Shown here: piece by piece, positions 8,081 to 14,026 of the stretch
Layout of the letters: every line of letters starts with the position of its first letter
Numbering within the stretch: position 1 is the stretch's first letter
Assembly: GCF_002482975.1 (NCBI RefSeq)
Contig: NZ_DLHA01000002.1
Coordinates: 1 to 17,525 of the forward strand
Length of the DNA stretch: 17,525 bases
Direction of reading: 5' to 3'
Origin: Flavobacterium sp. UBA7680
Lineage (GTDB): Bacteria > Bacteroidota > Bacteroidia > Flavobacteriales > Flavobacteriaceae
Notes under the pieces: generated by a model
Told to the model about the DNA's origin: nothing
Seen by the model: only the letters and a program-made list of their open reading frames with translations
Database searches by the model: none
Translations under genes and position numbers: made by a program

Positions 8081-8779
8081 ATGAAATTTAGCTCGTTTTT
8101 ATACCTTTTGACATTCCTGTATTCAATACATAATTATTCCCAGACATTTCCTGTTTATAAAACAAACGATAAAATAACGATTGACGGCGATTTAACCGAT
8201 TGGAAAACACCTTTTTTAGGTCCGTTTGTAATTCATAATTCCGGCGAAAAAGCAACACAAAACACAATGGTTTCACTTTCGTGGAATGACGAAAACCTTT
8301 ATATCGCCTATCGTTCAACAGATTCTAAAATAGTTGGAAAGTCTCAGAAAAAAGATTCTAAAATTTATGAAGCTGATGATTTAGTGGAAGTTTTTATTGA
8401 TCCGGATGGTGACGGAAAAAACTATCTTGAAATTGGAGTAAATGCTTTTTCTACCAATTATGATATGCTTATAAAGTGTATTTCTCCTGAATGCGGAGGC
8501 TGGAAAACAGCAATTAAATTTGATATTAAAGGATTAGAAGCTGTTAGCAAAATAACTCCTGAAGGTTTTGATACCGAAATTAAAATCCCTTTTTCAAGCT
8601 TAGAAAAAATTGAAAACGGAAATTTTACAAAACCAAAAATTGGTACAAAATGGAAAGCCAATACTTTTAGAATTGATTACGGTAATACAACCGAATATCT
8701 TGCTCTACAGGATTATAAAAGTTTGAAATTTGGGTTTCATCACCCTGAAGAATTTGCGGTTTTTGAGTTTTTGGAGTAA
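8081..8779 (+). CDS. Secreted CBM9/DOMON-like sugar-binding protein
   Basis: 232 aa with a hydrophobic signal peptide (about 1-20, NYSQ cleavage region). The remainder is a single beta-sandwich of the carbohydrate-binding family 9-like type. Visible hallmarks are IDGDLTDW (34-41), the tryptophan strand LSWNDENLYIAY (66-77), and the acidic cluster DDLVEVFIDPDGDGKNYLE (99-117), which in this fold often binds calcium near the sugar site. There is no catalytic domain, so it is probably an accessory binding protein or enzyme subunit acting outside the cytoplasm. It converges on hisIE with 190 bp of repeats between and is divergent from the peptidase gene. No partner polysaccharide locus is visible here, and the ligand cannot be inferred. 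Fold assignment is good, function weak. Confidence 0.8.
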   Translation: MKFSSFLYLLTFLYSIHNYSQTFPVYKTNDKITIDGDLTDWKTPFLGPFVIHNSGEKATQNTMVSLSWNDENLYIAYRSTDSKIVGKSQKKDSKIYEADDLVEVFIDPDGDGKNYLEIGVNAFSTNYDMLIKCISPECGGWKTAIKFDIKGLEAVSKITPEGFDTEIKIPFSSLEKIENGNFTKPKIGTKWKANTFRIDYGNTTEYLALQDYKSLKFGFHHPEEFAVFEFLE

Positions 8780-8795
8780 GTGTTGCGAGATGGTA

Positions 8796-8843
8796 CGCGG
8801 ATGATACGGATTCGCTATGCGAAAGCGCGGATTTATACGGATT
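8796..8843. repeat. Imperfect direct repeat CGCGGAT...TACGGATT around a small hairpin
   Basis: Two direct copies, CGCGGATGATACGGATT (8796-8812) and CGCGGATTTATACGGATT (8826-8843), flank the hairpin TTCGC-TAT-GCGAA (8811-8823). A long T tract follows but no strong stem directly precedes it, so I do not call it a terminator. The CGGATT theme recurs at 13988-14015. Confidence 0.6.
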
Positions 8844-8873
8844 TTTTTTCCTTTTTTTGTTAATCGCATTTTT

Positions 8874-8945
8874 TGTCAGACTGAGCGAAGTCGAAGTCCG
8901 TTTGCTGAATCACTTTGCAGGACTTCGACTTCGCTCAGTCTGACA
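8874..8945. repeat. Perfect 26-bp inverted repeat between convergent genes
   Basis: Arms 8874-8899 and 8920-8945 (TGTCAGACTGAGCGAAGTCG...) are exactly complementary around a 20-nt loop. It is placed 24 bp past the hisIE stop and downstream of the CBM9-like gene. It lacks a following T tract on either strand, so it is not a textbook Rho-independent terminator, but the stem is strong enough to block or stabilise transcript ends. I recognise the motif as one commonly seen between Flavobacteriaceae genes; a search would be needed to confirm. Confidence 0.8.
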
Positions 8946-8969
8946 TTCTTCCATTAAATAATATTAATA

Positions 8970-9566
8970 TTACTTCTGGCGCTTTTTCAAAACATCAACA
9001 ACATCATTTAACTGAAAACCTTTTGCCTGCAATAAAATCAAATAATGAAAAAGTAAATCAGCGCTTTCGCTAAGGAATAAATCATCATTATCGTCTTTTG
9101 CTTCGATCACCACTTCTACAGCTTCTTCACCTACTTTTTGAGCAATTTTATTGATTCCTTTTTCAAATAAAGAAGCTACGTAACTTTTCTCAGAATCGGC
9201 ATTTTCTCTACGCGTTTTGATTGTATTTTCTAATTGAGAAATAAAACCGTAATTTTCTTTGTTTTCTTCCTGCCAGCAAGTATCTGCGCCCGTGTGACAT
9301 GTTGGCCCGACAGGTTTTGCCTGAATTAAAAGCGTATCGCCGTCGCAGTCGTTTTTAATACTTACCAAATTTAAAAAGTTACCACTCTCCTCGCCTTTTG
9401 TCCAAAGTCTTTGTTTAGATCGACTGAAAAAAGTTACTTTTTGCGTTTCTATTGTTTTTTGAAGCGATTCTTCGTTCATGTAACCCAGCATCAAAACATT
9501 TTTAGTTTCTGAATCCTGAATTATCGCCGGAATTAATCCATGTGAGCTTTTTATATCTATGTTCAT
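8970..9566 (-). CDS. hisIE: Bifunctional phosphoribosyl-AMP cyclohydrolase / phosphoribosyl-ATP pyrophosphohydrolase
   Basis: Performs steps 2 and 3 of histidine synthesis: PR-ATP to PR-AMP plus PPi, then ring opening to ProFAR. The cyclohydrolase domain (about 1-105) shows the magnesium site DCDGD (73-77) and the zinc cysteines C74, C90 and C97 in GPTCHTGADTCW. The pyrophosphohydrolase domain (about 107-198) has the MazG-like helix with KVGEEAVEVVIEA (144-156), whose glutamates bind magnesium, and the later acidic pair around E167 and D170. The 198-aa fusion matches the E. coli HisIE arrangement. It is the last gene of the operon. Its ATG lies 4 nt from a heptamer array (ATTTTAG on the plus strand). 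Assignment is secure. Confidence 0.97.
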   Translation of the reverse strand: MNIDIKSSHGLIPAIIQDSETKNVLMLGYMNEESLQKTIETQKVTFFSRSKQRLWTKGEESGNFLNLVSIKNDCDGDTLLIQAKPVGPTCHTGADTCWQEENKENYGFISQLENTIKTRRENADSEKSYVASLFEKGINKIAQKVGEEAVEVVIEAKDDNDDLFLSESADLLFHYLILLQAKGFQLNDVVDVLKKRQK

Positions 9567-9570
9567 TTTT

Positions 9571-9598
9571 ATTTTAGATTTTAGAGTTCAGATTTTAG
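9571..9598. repeat. ATTTTAG heptamer array before hisIE
   Basis: Four consecutive 7-bp units (9571, 9578, 9585, 9592); the third is degenerate, AGTTCAG. On the coding strand the array reads (CTAAAAT)n and ends 4 nt before the ATG, so it occupies the ribosome-binding region. Confidence 0.75.
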
Positions 9599-9634
9599 AT
9601 TTTTCTGAATTGTATGATTATTTGATTTCTGATT

Positions 9635-9675
9635 TTTGGAATTTGGAATTTGGAATTTAAAAATTGGAATTTTTT
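9635..9675. repeat. GGAATTT heptamer array between hisF and hisIE
   Basis: Three perfect GGAATTT units (9638-9658) followed by AAAAATTGGAATTTTT. Same family as 4201-4233, 11341-11354, 16471-16503 and 16600-16613. It begins within 6 bp of the hisF stop codon. Confidence 0.75.
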
Positions 9676-9680
9676 ATTTA

Positions 9681-10436
9681 TTAAATTCTAACTTCAATAC
9701 CATTATTCCTAAGCTCTTGTTTTAAAGCTTTTATTTCAATTTCTTTAAAGTGAAAAACACTCGCTGCCAAAGCCGCATCAGCTTTTCCTTCTTTAAAAGA
9801 ATCTACGAAATGCTGTATATTTCCGGCTCCGCCCGAAGCAATTATCGGAATATTAATTAAGGTTGATAATTTAGCCAAAGCTTCGTTTGCAAAACCATTT
9901 TTCGTCCCGTCGTTATCCATTGAGGTAAATAATATTTCGCCCGCACCGCGCTCTGCAACTTCTACAGCCCAATCGAATAGATTTAGTTCTGTTGGTACTT
10001 TTCCGCCTACTAAATGCACAATCCATTGTCCGTCAATTTGTTTCGCATCAATTGCAACGACAACGCATTGACTTCCGAATTTCTGTGCTAAATCATTAAT
10101 TAACTGCGGATTTTTTACTGCCGATGAATTAATCGAAACTTTGTCTGCACCATTATTCAGCAGAATTTCAACATCTTCAACAGACGAAATCCCACCGCCA
10201 ACTGTAAACGGAATATTGATTTTTTCCGCCACACTTCGCACCATATTAACCAGCGTTTTACGTCGTTCTTCTGTTGCCGAAATATCCAGAAAAACCAGTT
10301 CGTCTGCACCTTCTGCCGAGTATATTTCTGCCAATTCAACCGGATCTCCCGCGTCGCGCAAGTCAACAAAGTTAACGCCTTTTACGGTTCTTCCGTTTTT
10401 TATATCTAAGCAGGGTATGATTCTTTTTGCTAACAT
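9681..10436 (-). CDS. hisF: Imidazole glycerol phosphate synthase, cyclase subunit
   Basis: 251 aa, the standard length. With HisH it turns PRFAR plus ammonia into imidazole glycerol phosphate and AICAR. The (beta/alpha)8 barrel is complete. The general acid/base aspartates fit D11 in IPCLDIKNGRTVKG and D130 in VVAIDAK. Phosphate-binding glycines appear in FTVGGGIS (77-84) and in the second half in ASGGAGN. Ammonia from HisH passes through the barrel from the other end. It starts at ATG, and 104 bp of repeat sequence separates it from hisA upstream. There are no missing residues or oddities. Confidence 0.98.
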   Translation of the reverse strand: MLAKRIIPCLDIKNGRTVKGVNFVDLRDAGDPVELAEIYSAEGADELVFLDISATEERRKTLVNMVRSVAEKINIPFTVGGGISSVEDVEILLNNGADKVSINSSAVKNPQLINDLAQKFGSQCVVVAIDAKQIDGQWIVHLVGGKVPTELNLFDWAVEVAERGAGEILFTSMDNDGTKNGFANEALAKLSTLINIPIIASGGAGNIQHFVDSFKEGKADAALAASVFHFKEIEIKALKQELRNNGIEVRI

Positions 10437-10449
10437 TTTTTTGTTGTTT

Positions 10450-10532
10450 CACAGAGATTCACAAAGATAACGCAGAGATTCGCAAAGATTTTTTTTAGTA
10501 AATCTTTGTGTTTTACTTCGTGCTTCTTTGCG
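10450..10532. repeat. Repeat cluster between hisA and hisF (CRCAGAGATTCRCAAAGAT)
   Basis: Two 19-nt direct copies, CACAGAGATTCACAAAGAT (10450-10468) and CGCAGAGATTCGCAAAGAT (10471-10489). They are followed by inverted versions, ATCTTTGTG (10502-10510) and TCTTTGCG (10525-10532), so the spacer can fold into a hairpin. The centre is T-rich, but a stop of his transcription here would cut off hisF and hisIE, so it more likely acts as an mRNA structure or is inert. Confidence 0.7.
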
Positions 10533-10540
10533 AAATAATC

Positions 10541-11266
10541 TTATTTATTTAAAATATAATTTTCAAGTTGCTTTAATGTAATTCGTCCTTCGTAAATCGC
10601 TTTTCCAATAATAGTTCCTTCACACCCTAATTCAGCTAATTTAGGTAATTCATCAAAAGTTGAAATTCCGCCCGAAGCGATTAGTTTGACTCCTTTTGCT
10701 TCTTCTAAAATTTTACCGTAAAGATCAAAACTCGGCCCTTCAAGCATTCCATCTTTTGCAATATCAGTGCAAATAACATACTGAATTCCTTTAGTTTGAT
10801 AATCCTGAATAAACGGAATCAAATCTTCATTTGAATCTTCTAACCAGCCTGAAACAGCAATTTTTTCCTCTTTTGCGTCAGCTCCTAAAATAATTTTATC
10901 CGAACCGTATTCTGAAATCCATTTTTCAAAAATAGCTCTGTTTTTTACCGCAATACTTCCGCCAGTAATTTGATTTGCACCACTTTCAAAAGCAATTCTC
11001 AAATCATCATCCGATTTTAATCCACCTCCAAAATCAATTTTTAAACTAGTTTGATTGGCTATTTGTTCCAAAATCTTATAATTGACAATTTTGCTTGATT
11101 TTGCACCGTCTAAATCTACTAAATGCAGATATTCAATTCCGTGTGCTTCAAATGATTTCGCTACTTCAAGCGGATTTTCATTGTAAATTATTTTGGTATC
11201 ATAATCACCTTTTGATAAACGAACACATTTTCCGTCAATGATATCTATGGCTGGTATTATTCTCAT
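10541..11266 (-). CDS. hisA: ProFAR isomerase (HisA)
   Basis: 241 aa. Isomerises ProFAR to PRFAR by an Amadori rearrangement, feeding HisH/HisF. It is a half-barrel-duplicated TIM fold homologous to HisF. Catalytic aspartates fit D8 in IPAIDIIDGKCVRL and D130 in LGADAK. Phosphate-binding loops are IDFGGGLKS (77-85) and ASGGIST (197-203). TDIAKDGMLEGPS (167-179) is the typical strand 6 motif. The ATG lies 7 nt from an ATTTTAG heptamer array. Residues for the PriA-type dual activity were not examined in detail; with hisF, hisH and hisB beside it, the HisA role is the natural reading. Confidence 0.97.
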   Translation of the reverse strand: MRIIPAIDIIDGKCVRLSKGDYDTKIIYNENPLEVAKSFEAHGIEYLHLVDLDGAKSSKIVNYKILEQIANQTSLKIDFGGGLKSDDDLRIAFESGANQITGGSIAVKNRAIFEKWISEYGSDKIILGADAKEEKIAVSGWLEDSNEDLIPFIQDYQTKGIQYVICTDIAKDGMLEGPSFDLYGKILEEAKGVKLIASGGISTFDELPKLAELGCEGTIIGKAIYEGRITLKQLENYILNK

Positions 11267-11273
11267 TTTTGAT

Positions 11274-11294
11274 ATTTTAGATTTTAGATTTTAG
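11274..11294. repeat. ATTTTAG heptamer array before hisA
   Basis: Three perfect 7-bp units end-to-end, 7 nt upstream of the hisA ATG on the coding strand. Same unit as before hisH and hisIE. Confidence 0.8.
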
Positions 11295-11335
11295 ATTATT
11301 TTCTAAACTGACATTTTGATTGAAATTGATTTTTG

Positions 11336-11370
11336 ATATTGGAATTTGGGATTTAAGAAATTGAAATTTA
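11336..11370. repeat. Degenerate GGAATTT heptamer array downstream of hisH
   Basis: GGAATTT GGGATTT AAGAAATTGAAATTT just beyond the hisH stop codon. It is a decayed member of the GGAATTT family. Confidence 0.6.
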
Positions 11371-11375
11371 AAAAT

Positions 11376-11957
11376 TTACATTTTTAAAAAGTTTTCCAAA
11401 ATCTTCTCCCCAACCGCACCGCTTTTTTCAGGATGAAACTGAGTTCCGTAAAAATTATCTTTTTGCAAAGCCGATGCGTATTCTAAATCATAATTCGTTG
11501 TTGCAATGGCTTCTGGACAATTTGGAGCATAGAAACTGTGAACCAAATACATAAATTCATTTTCCGGAATGGCTTCAAACAGATCCGATTTCAAGTTATA
11601 AATCTGATTCCAGCCCATTTGTGGCACTTTTACCTGATTTGAAAATTTGATCACATCAACATCAAAAATACCTAAACCTTTTGTATTTCCTTCTTCAGAT
11701 GAATTACACATCAATTGCATTCCAAGACAAATTCCTAAAACAGGCTGTTTCAAATTTGGAATCAAACTGTCTAAACCGCTTTCACGAAGTTTTGCCATTG
11801 CCGAACTTGCTTCACCAACTCCAGGGAAAATCACTTTATCTGCCGCCTGAATTTCTTCTGGATTATTGCTCAAAACGGCTTTAAAACCCAATCTTTCAAT
11901 AGCAAACATAATGCTCTGAATATTTCCTGCTCCGTAATTTATAATTACTATTCTCAA
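11376..11957 (-). CDS. hisH: Imidazole glycerol phosphate synthase, glutamine amidotransferase subunit
   Basis: 193 aa class I glutamine amidotransferase that releases ammonia from glutamine for HisF. The triad fits C77 in LGICLGMQL, H175 and E177 in GTQFHPEKSG. The oxyanion region is PGVGEA (45-50). The only in-frame start that keeps the essential first strand (RIVIINYGAGN) is TTG at 11955-11957. An in-frame TAA stop lies 3 codons upstream and no ATG is available. The next ATG, residue 17, would delete the first strand and the GAGN loop. The TTG is preceded, only 3 nt away, by a four-unit ATTTTAG heptamer array. Function is certain; the start codon is unusual and may lower expression relative to HisF. 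Confidence 0.96.
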   Translation of the reverse strand: MRIVIINYGAGNIQSIMFAIERLGFKAVLSNNPEEIQAADKVIFPGVGEASSAMAKLRESGLDSLIPNLKQPVLGICLGMQLMCNSSEEGNTKGLGIFDVDVIKFSNQVKVPQMGWNQIYNLKSDLFEAIPENEFMYLVHSFYAPNCPEAIATTNYDLEYASALQKDNFYGTQFHPEKSGAVGEKILENFLKM

Positions 11958-11960
11958 TTT

Positions 11961-11992
11961 ATTTTAGATTTTAGATTTTAGATTTTAGATTT
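11961..11992. repeat. ATTTTAG heptamer array abutting the hisH start
   Basis: Four perfect 7-bp units plus ATTT. On the coding strand it is (CTAAAAT)n, ending 3 nt before the TTG start, the longest of the three arrays of this unit in the operon. Confidence 0.85.
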
Positions 11993-12031
11993 CTCTTCAA
12001 TCTTACAATCATTTAATACTATTATTTTATT

Positions 12032-12382
12032 TTACAGATCCGTATAATGAGCTATCATTTTGTTTACCAATCCGTTTTCATTAAAAAACATGACTTCAAT
12101 TGCCATTTTATTCATTACTGATTTATAATAAAGTGCAACAGAATCAACTCCTGAAGTTACTTCAACCAATTCAAAATGCAAATCTGGAATTTTATGTAAA
12201 GCTTTCTCCCAATACGCTCTGACTTGCTCTTTTCCGTGTAGCGAACCACTTTCGATTCCGGCGGCAAGTTTTATCATTGGGGTCGTAATTTCAATATCTT
12301 CAGAATAATGTTTCATGATATCGTCTAAATCGTGAGAATTCCAGGATTCTATCCAGCCTTTTGCAAATTTATCAGCGTTCAT
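12032..12382 (-). CDS. SnoaL/NTF2-like fold protein inside the his operon
   Basis: 116 aa from ATG at 12382. An upstream in-frame TTG at 12406 would add eight Lys/Gln/Asn-rich residues read from a repeat, so I reject it. The sequence has the classical SnoaL-like pattern: an N-terminal helix FAKGWIESWNSHDLDDIMKHY, the strand EDIEITTP, then GKEQVRAYWEKAL, and C-terminal strands ending in MIAHYTDL. This cone-shaped fold holds small hydrophobic ligands and occurs in isomerases, cyclases and many proteins of unknown role. No catalytic set can be assigned with confidence. It sits between hisB and hisH in the same orientation, so it is probably co-transcribed. A histidine function is unproven; an inserted passenger is equally possible. 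Confidence 0.8.
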   Translation of the reverse strand: MNADKFAKGWIESWNSHDLDDIMKHYSEDIEITTPMIKLAAGIESGSLHGKEQVRAYWEKALHKIPDLHFELVEVTSGVDSVALYYKSVMNKMAIEVMFFNENGLVNKMIAHYTDL

Positions 12383-12396
12383 ATTTTTTTGTTTGT

Positions 12397-12458
12397 TTTG
12401 TTTCAAGTTTCAAGTTTCAAGTTCTCTACTTAACGTGAAACTTTAAACTTGAAACAAA
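12397..12458. repeat. GTTTCAA heptamer array within an inverted repeat
   Basis: Three perfect GTTTCAA units (12400-12420) form part of a larger stem: TTTGTTTCAAGTTT (12397-12410) is exactly complementary to 12445-12458. It lies between hisB and the SnoaL-like gene. Confidence 0.8.
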
Positions 12459-12462
12459 TTCA

Positions 12463-13599
12463 TTACAACATCCCCTTCGTCGAAGGTAAAATCATTTTTT
12501 CGGTATCTCTTTTTACGGCTACTTTTATGGCTTTTGCGAAAGCTTTAAAAATGGCTTCGATTTTATGATGTTCGTTAATTCCTTCTGCTTTGATATTTAA
12601 ATTGGCTTTTGCTCCGTCAGAGAATGATTTAAAGAAATGATAGAACATTTCCGTTGGCATTTTTCCAACCATTTCGCGCTTAAATTCGGTTTCCCAAACT
12701 AACCAGTTTCTTCCGCCAAAATCGATGGCAACCTGCGCTAAACAATCATCCATTGGAAGACAGAATCCGTAACGCTCGATTCCTAGTTTATTTCCTAATG
12801 CTTTTGCGAAAACTTCTCCTAAAGCAATTGCCGTATCTTCGATAGTGTGGTGTTCATCAACTTCTAAATCACCTTTTACCAGAATTTCTAAGTCCATTTG
12901 ACCGTGACGCGAAATTTGATCTAACATATGATCAAAAAAAGCGATTCCGGTTTCGATTTTACTTTTTCCTGTTCCGTCAAGATTTAAGTTGATGTAAATA
13001 TCTGTTTCGTTTGTTTTACGCGTAATTGATGCTGAACGTGCTTCTAATTTCAAAAACTCATAAATCCTTTTCCAATCTGTTGTTTCCAGAATAATTGTAT
13101 CATTTAATTCTTCACGTTTTGATGAAATTTCATTACTTCCAATTCCATCTGTCATATTCATGAAAATCGCTTTTGCACCAAGATTTTTCGCCAATTCAAC
13201 ATCTGTCAAACGATCTCCTAAAACAAAAGAATTTTCTAAATCATACTCAGGATTGTTTAAATATTTTGTCAGCAATCCCGTTCTTGGTTTACGAGTTGGC
13301 GCATTTTCTTCTGGAAAAGTTCTGTCAACAAAGATTTCATCAAATATAACACCTTCGTTTTCAAAAGCTTTTAAGATAAAATTCTGAGTTGGCCAAAACG
13401 TATTTTCAGGAAAACTATCCGTTCCTAATCCGTCCTGATTGGTTACCATTGCCAGTTCGTAATCTAATTCATTGGCAATTTTAGCCAGATATTGGAATGC
13501 TTTTGGGTAAAACTCCAGTTTATCTAAACTGTCTAATTGGTAATTTTCAGGTTCTAAAACAATCGTTCCGTCACGATCGATAAAAAGTACTTTTTTCAT
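12463..13599 (-). CDS. hisB: Bifunctional histidinol-phosphatase / imidazoleglycerol-phosphate dehydratase
   Basis: 378 aa fusion carrying out steps 7 and 9. The N-terminal HAD phosphatase (about 1-165) has the nucleophile and acid pair D8 and D10 in FIDRDGT, the TNQDGLGTDSF segment (53-63), and GDRLTD (128-133). The IGPD domain (about 190-378) has the two His-rich metal motifs DEHHTIEDT (248-256) and NEHHKIEA (342-349). Unusually, the phosphatase zinc loop, Cys-His-Cys-Cys in E. coli HisB, here has D92, T94, A100 and T102, so no zinc can be bound there. The rest of the active site is intact, so the enzyme is probably active without structural zinc. A repeat-filled gap of 427 bp separates it from hisC upstream. 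A domain linker of about 25 residues joins the halves. Confidence 0.97.
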   Translation of the reverse strand: MKKVLFIDRDGTIVLEPENYQLDSLDKLEFYPKAFQYLAKIANELDYELAMVTNQDGLGTDSFPENTFWPTQNFILKAFENEGVIFDEIFVDRTFPEENAPTRKPRTGLLTKYLNNPEYDLENSFVLGDRLTDVELAKNLGAKAIFMNMTDGIGSNEISSKREELNDTIILETTDWKRIYEFLKLEARSASITRKTNETDIYINLNLDGTGKSKIETGIAFFDHMLDQISRHGQMDLEILVKGDLEVDEHHTIEDTAIALGEVFAKALGNKLGIERYGFCLPMDDCLAQVAIDFGGRNWLVWETEFKREMVGKMPTEMFYHFFKSFSDGAKANLNIKAEGINEHHKIEAIFKAFAKAIKVAVKRDTEKMILPSTKGML

Positions 13600-13617
13600 A
13601 TATTTTTATTTTTTTCT

Positions 13618-13686
13618 GCCACTGATTATACAGATAAAAATGATTTTTTTCTTTTGCCACGAATTGCACTAATTTTCACAAATTTT
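13618..13686. repeat. Two GCCACNRATTRCAC-type elements, direct orientation
   Basis: GCCACTGATTATACAGAT (13618-13635) and GCCACGAATTGCACTAATT (from 13656, extending in degenerate form to 13686). The same unit recurs as a hairpin at 13909 and inverted at 13988-14015. Confidence 0.65.
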
Positions 13687-13713
13687 AAATTTAATTTCAT
13701 CCGTATTAGTTTA

Positions 13714-13776
13714 GTCCCTACGGGACAATTGTTGATGGTATTATTTTTTTCTACCGACATTTAATCTCTACGAGAT
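13714..13776 (-). repeat. 63-bp composite element, copy A
   Basis: On the minus strand: a short stem ATCTC-GTA-GAGAT, about 37 nt containing TGTCGGTAGAAAAAAAT, then a stem GTCCC-GTA-GGGAC. The other copy (13817-13879) is the same length and opposite in orientation. Confidence 0.75.
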
Positions 13777-13816
13777 AATTCTTTAAAAAATTAGAAATAT
13801 TTAATCTCTTCAAAAA

Positions 13817-13879
13817 ACTCCGTTAGGAGTTAGATATCGGTAAAAAAAATACCCCAATATATATTTGTCCCGTAGGAAC
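13817..13879 (+). repeat. 63-bp composite element, copy B
   Basis: On the plus strand: stem ACTCC-GTTA-GGAGT, about 36 nt containing TATCGGTAAAAAAAAT, then GTCCC-GTA-GGAAC (one mismatch in the stem). It pairs with copy A as an inverted repeat across a 40-bp centre. Confidence 0.75.
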
Positions 13880-13902
13880 AATACCTTCTTCATATTCTAT
13901 TT

Positions 13903-13962
13903 TTTTTTGCCACGAATTACACTAATGAATTAGTGAAAATTCGTGTAATTTGTGGCAAAAAA
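13903..13962. repeat. GCCACGAATTACAC hairpin element
   Basis: Arms 13903-13922 and 13943-13962 pair over 20 bp with one G-T wobble, around a 20-nt AT-rich loop. T tracts precede and A tracts follow the stem on both strands, so it is not built like an intrinsic terminator in either direction. Confidence 0.75.
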
Positions 13963-13987
13963 CCTAAACACAAACAGAATAAAAAAT

Positions 13988-14015
13988 AATCCGTTTAATC
14001 TGTGTAATCTGTGGC
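13988..14015. repeat. Inverted GCCACAGATTACACAGATT element
   Basis: The minus strand reads GCCACAGATTACACAGATTA followed by AACGGATT, the same unit as 13618 and 13656 in the opposite orientation, 12 bp from the hisC stop. Confidence 0.65.
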
Positions 14016-14026
14016 CTATAACTTTT

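Larger units (their letters stand above)
13600..14026. other. 427-bp gene-free spacer between hisC and hisB, packed with repeats
   Basis: This is the largest gap in the operon. No coding potential is visible on either strand. From left to right it holds two GCCAC-type elements, two 63-bp composite elements in inverted orientation, a 20-bp-stem GCCAC hairpin and an inverted GCCAC copy. No T-tailed hairpin is oriented to stop the his transcript, and no good TAnnTTTG promoter was found, so hisB probably depends on read-through from hisC. Confidence 0.8.

Noticed and set aside
12383..12406. TTG start extending the SnoaL-like protein by eight residues
   Set aside because: The added residues (KQNKQKN) are low complexity and the TTG lies within the GTTTCAA repeat; the ATG at 12382 matches the start of the fold.
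13903..13962. Intrinsic terminator inside the his operon
   Set aside because: T tracts precede and A tracts follow the stem on both strands, the wrong polarity for Rho-independent termination.
8796..14015. CRISPR array
   Set aside because: Repeats are short, few, of several unrelated sequences and not regularly spaced with unique spacers; no cas genes are present.
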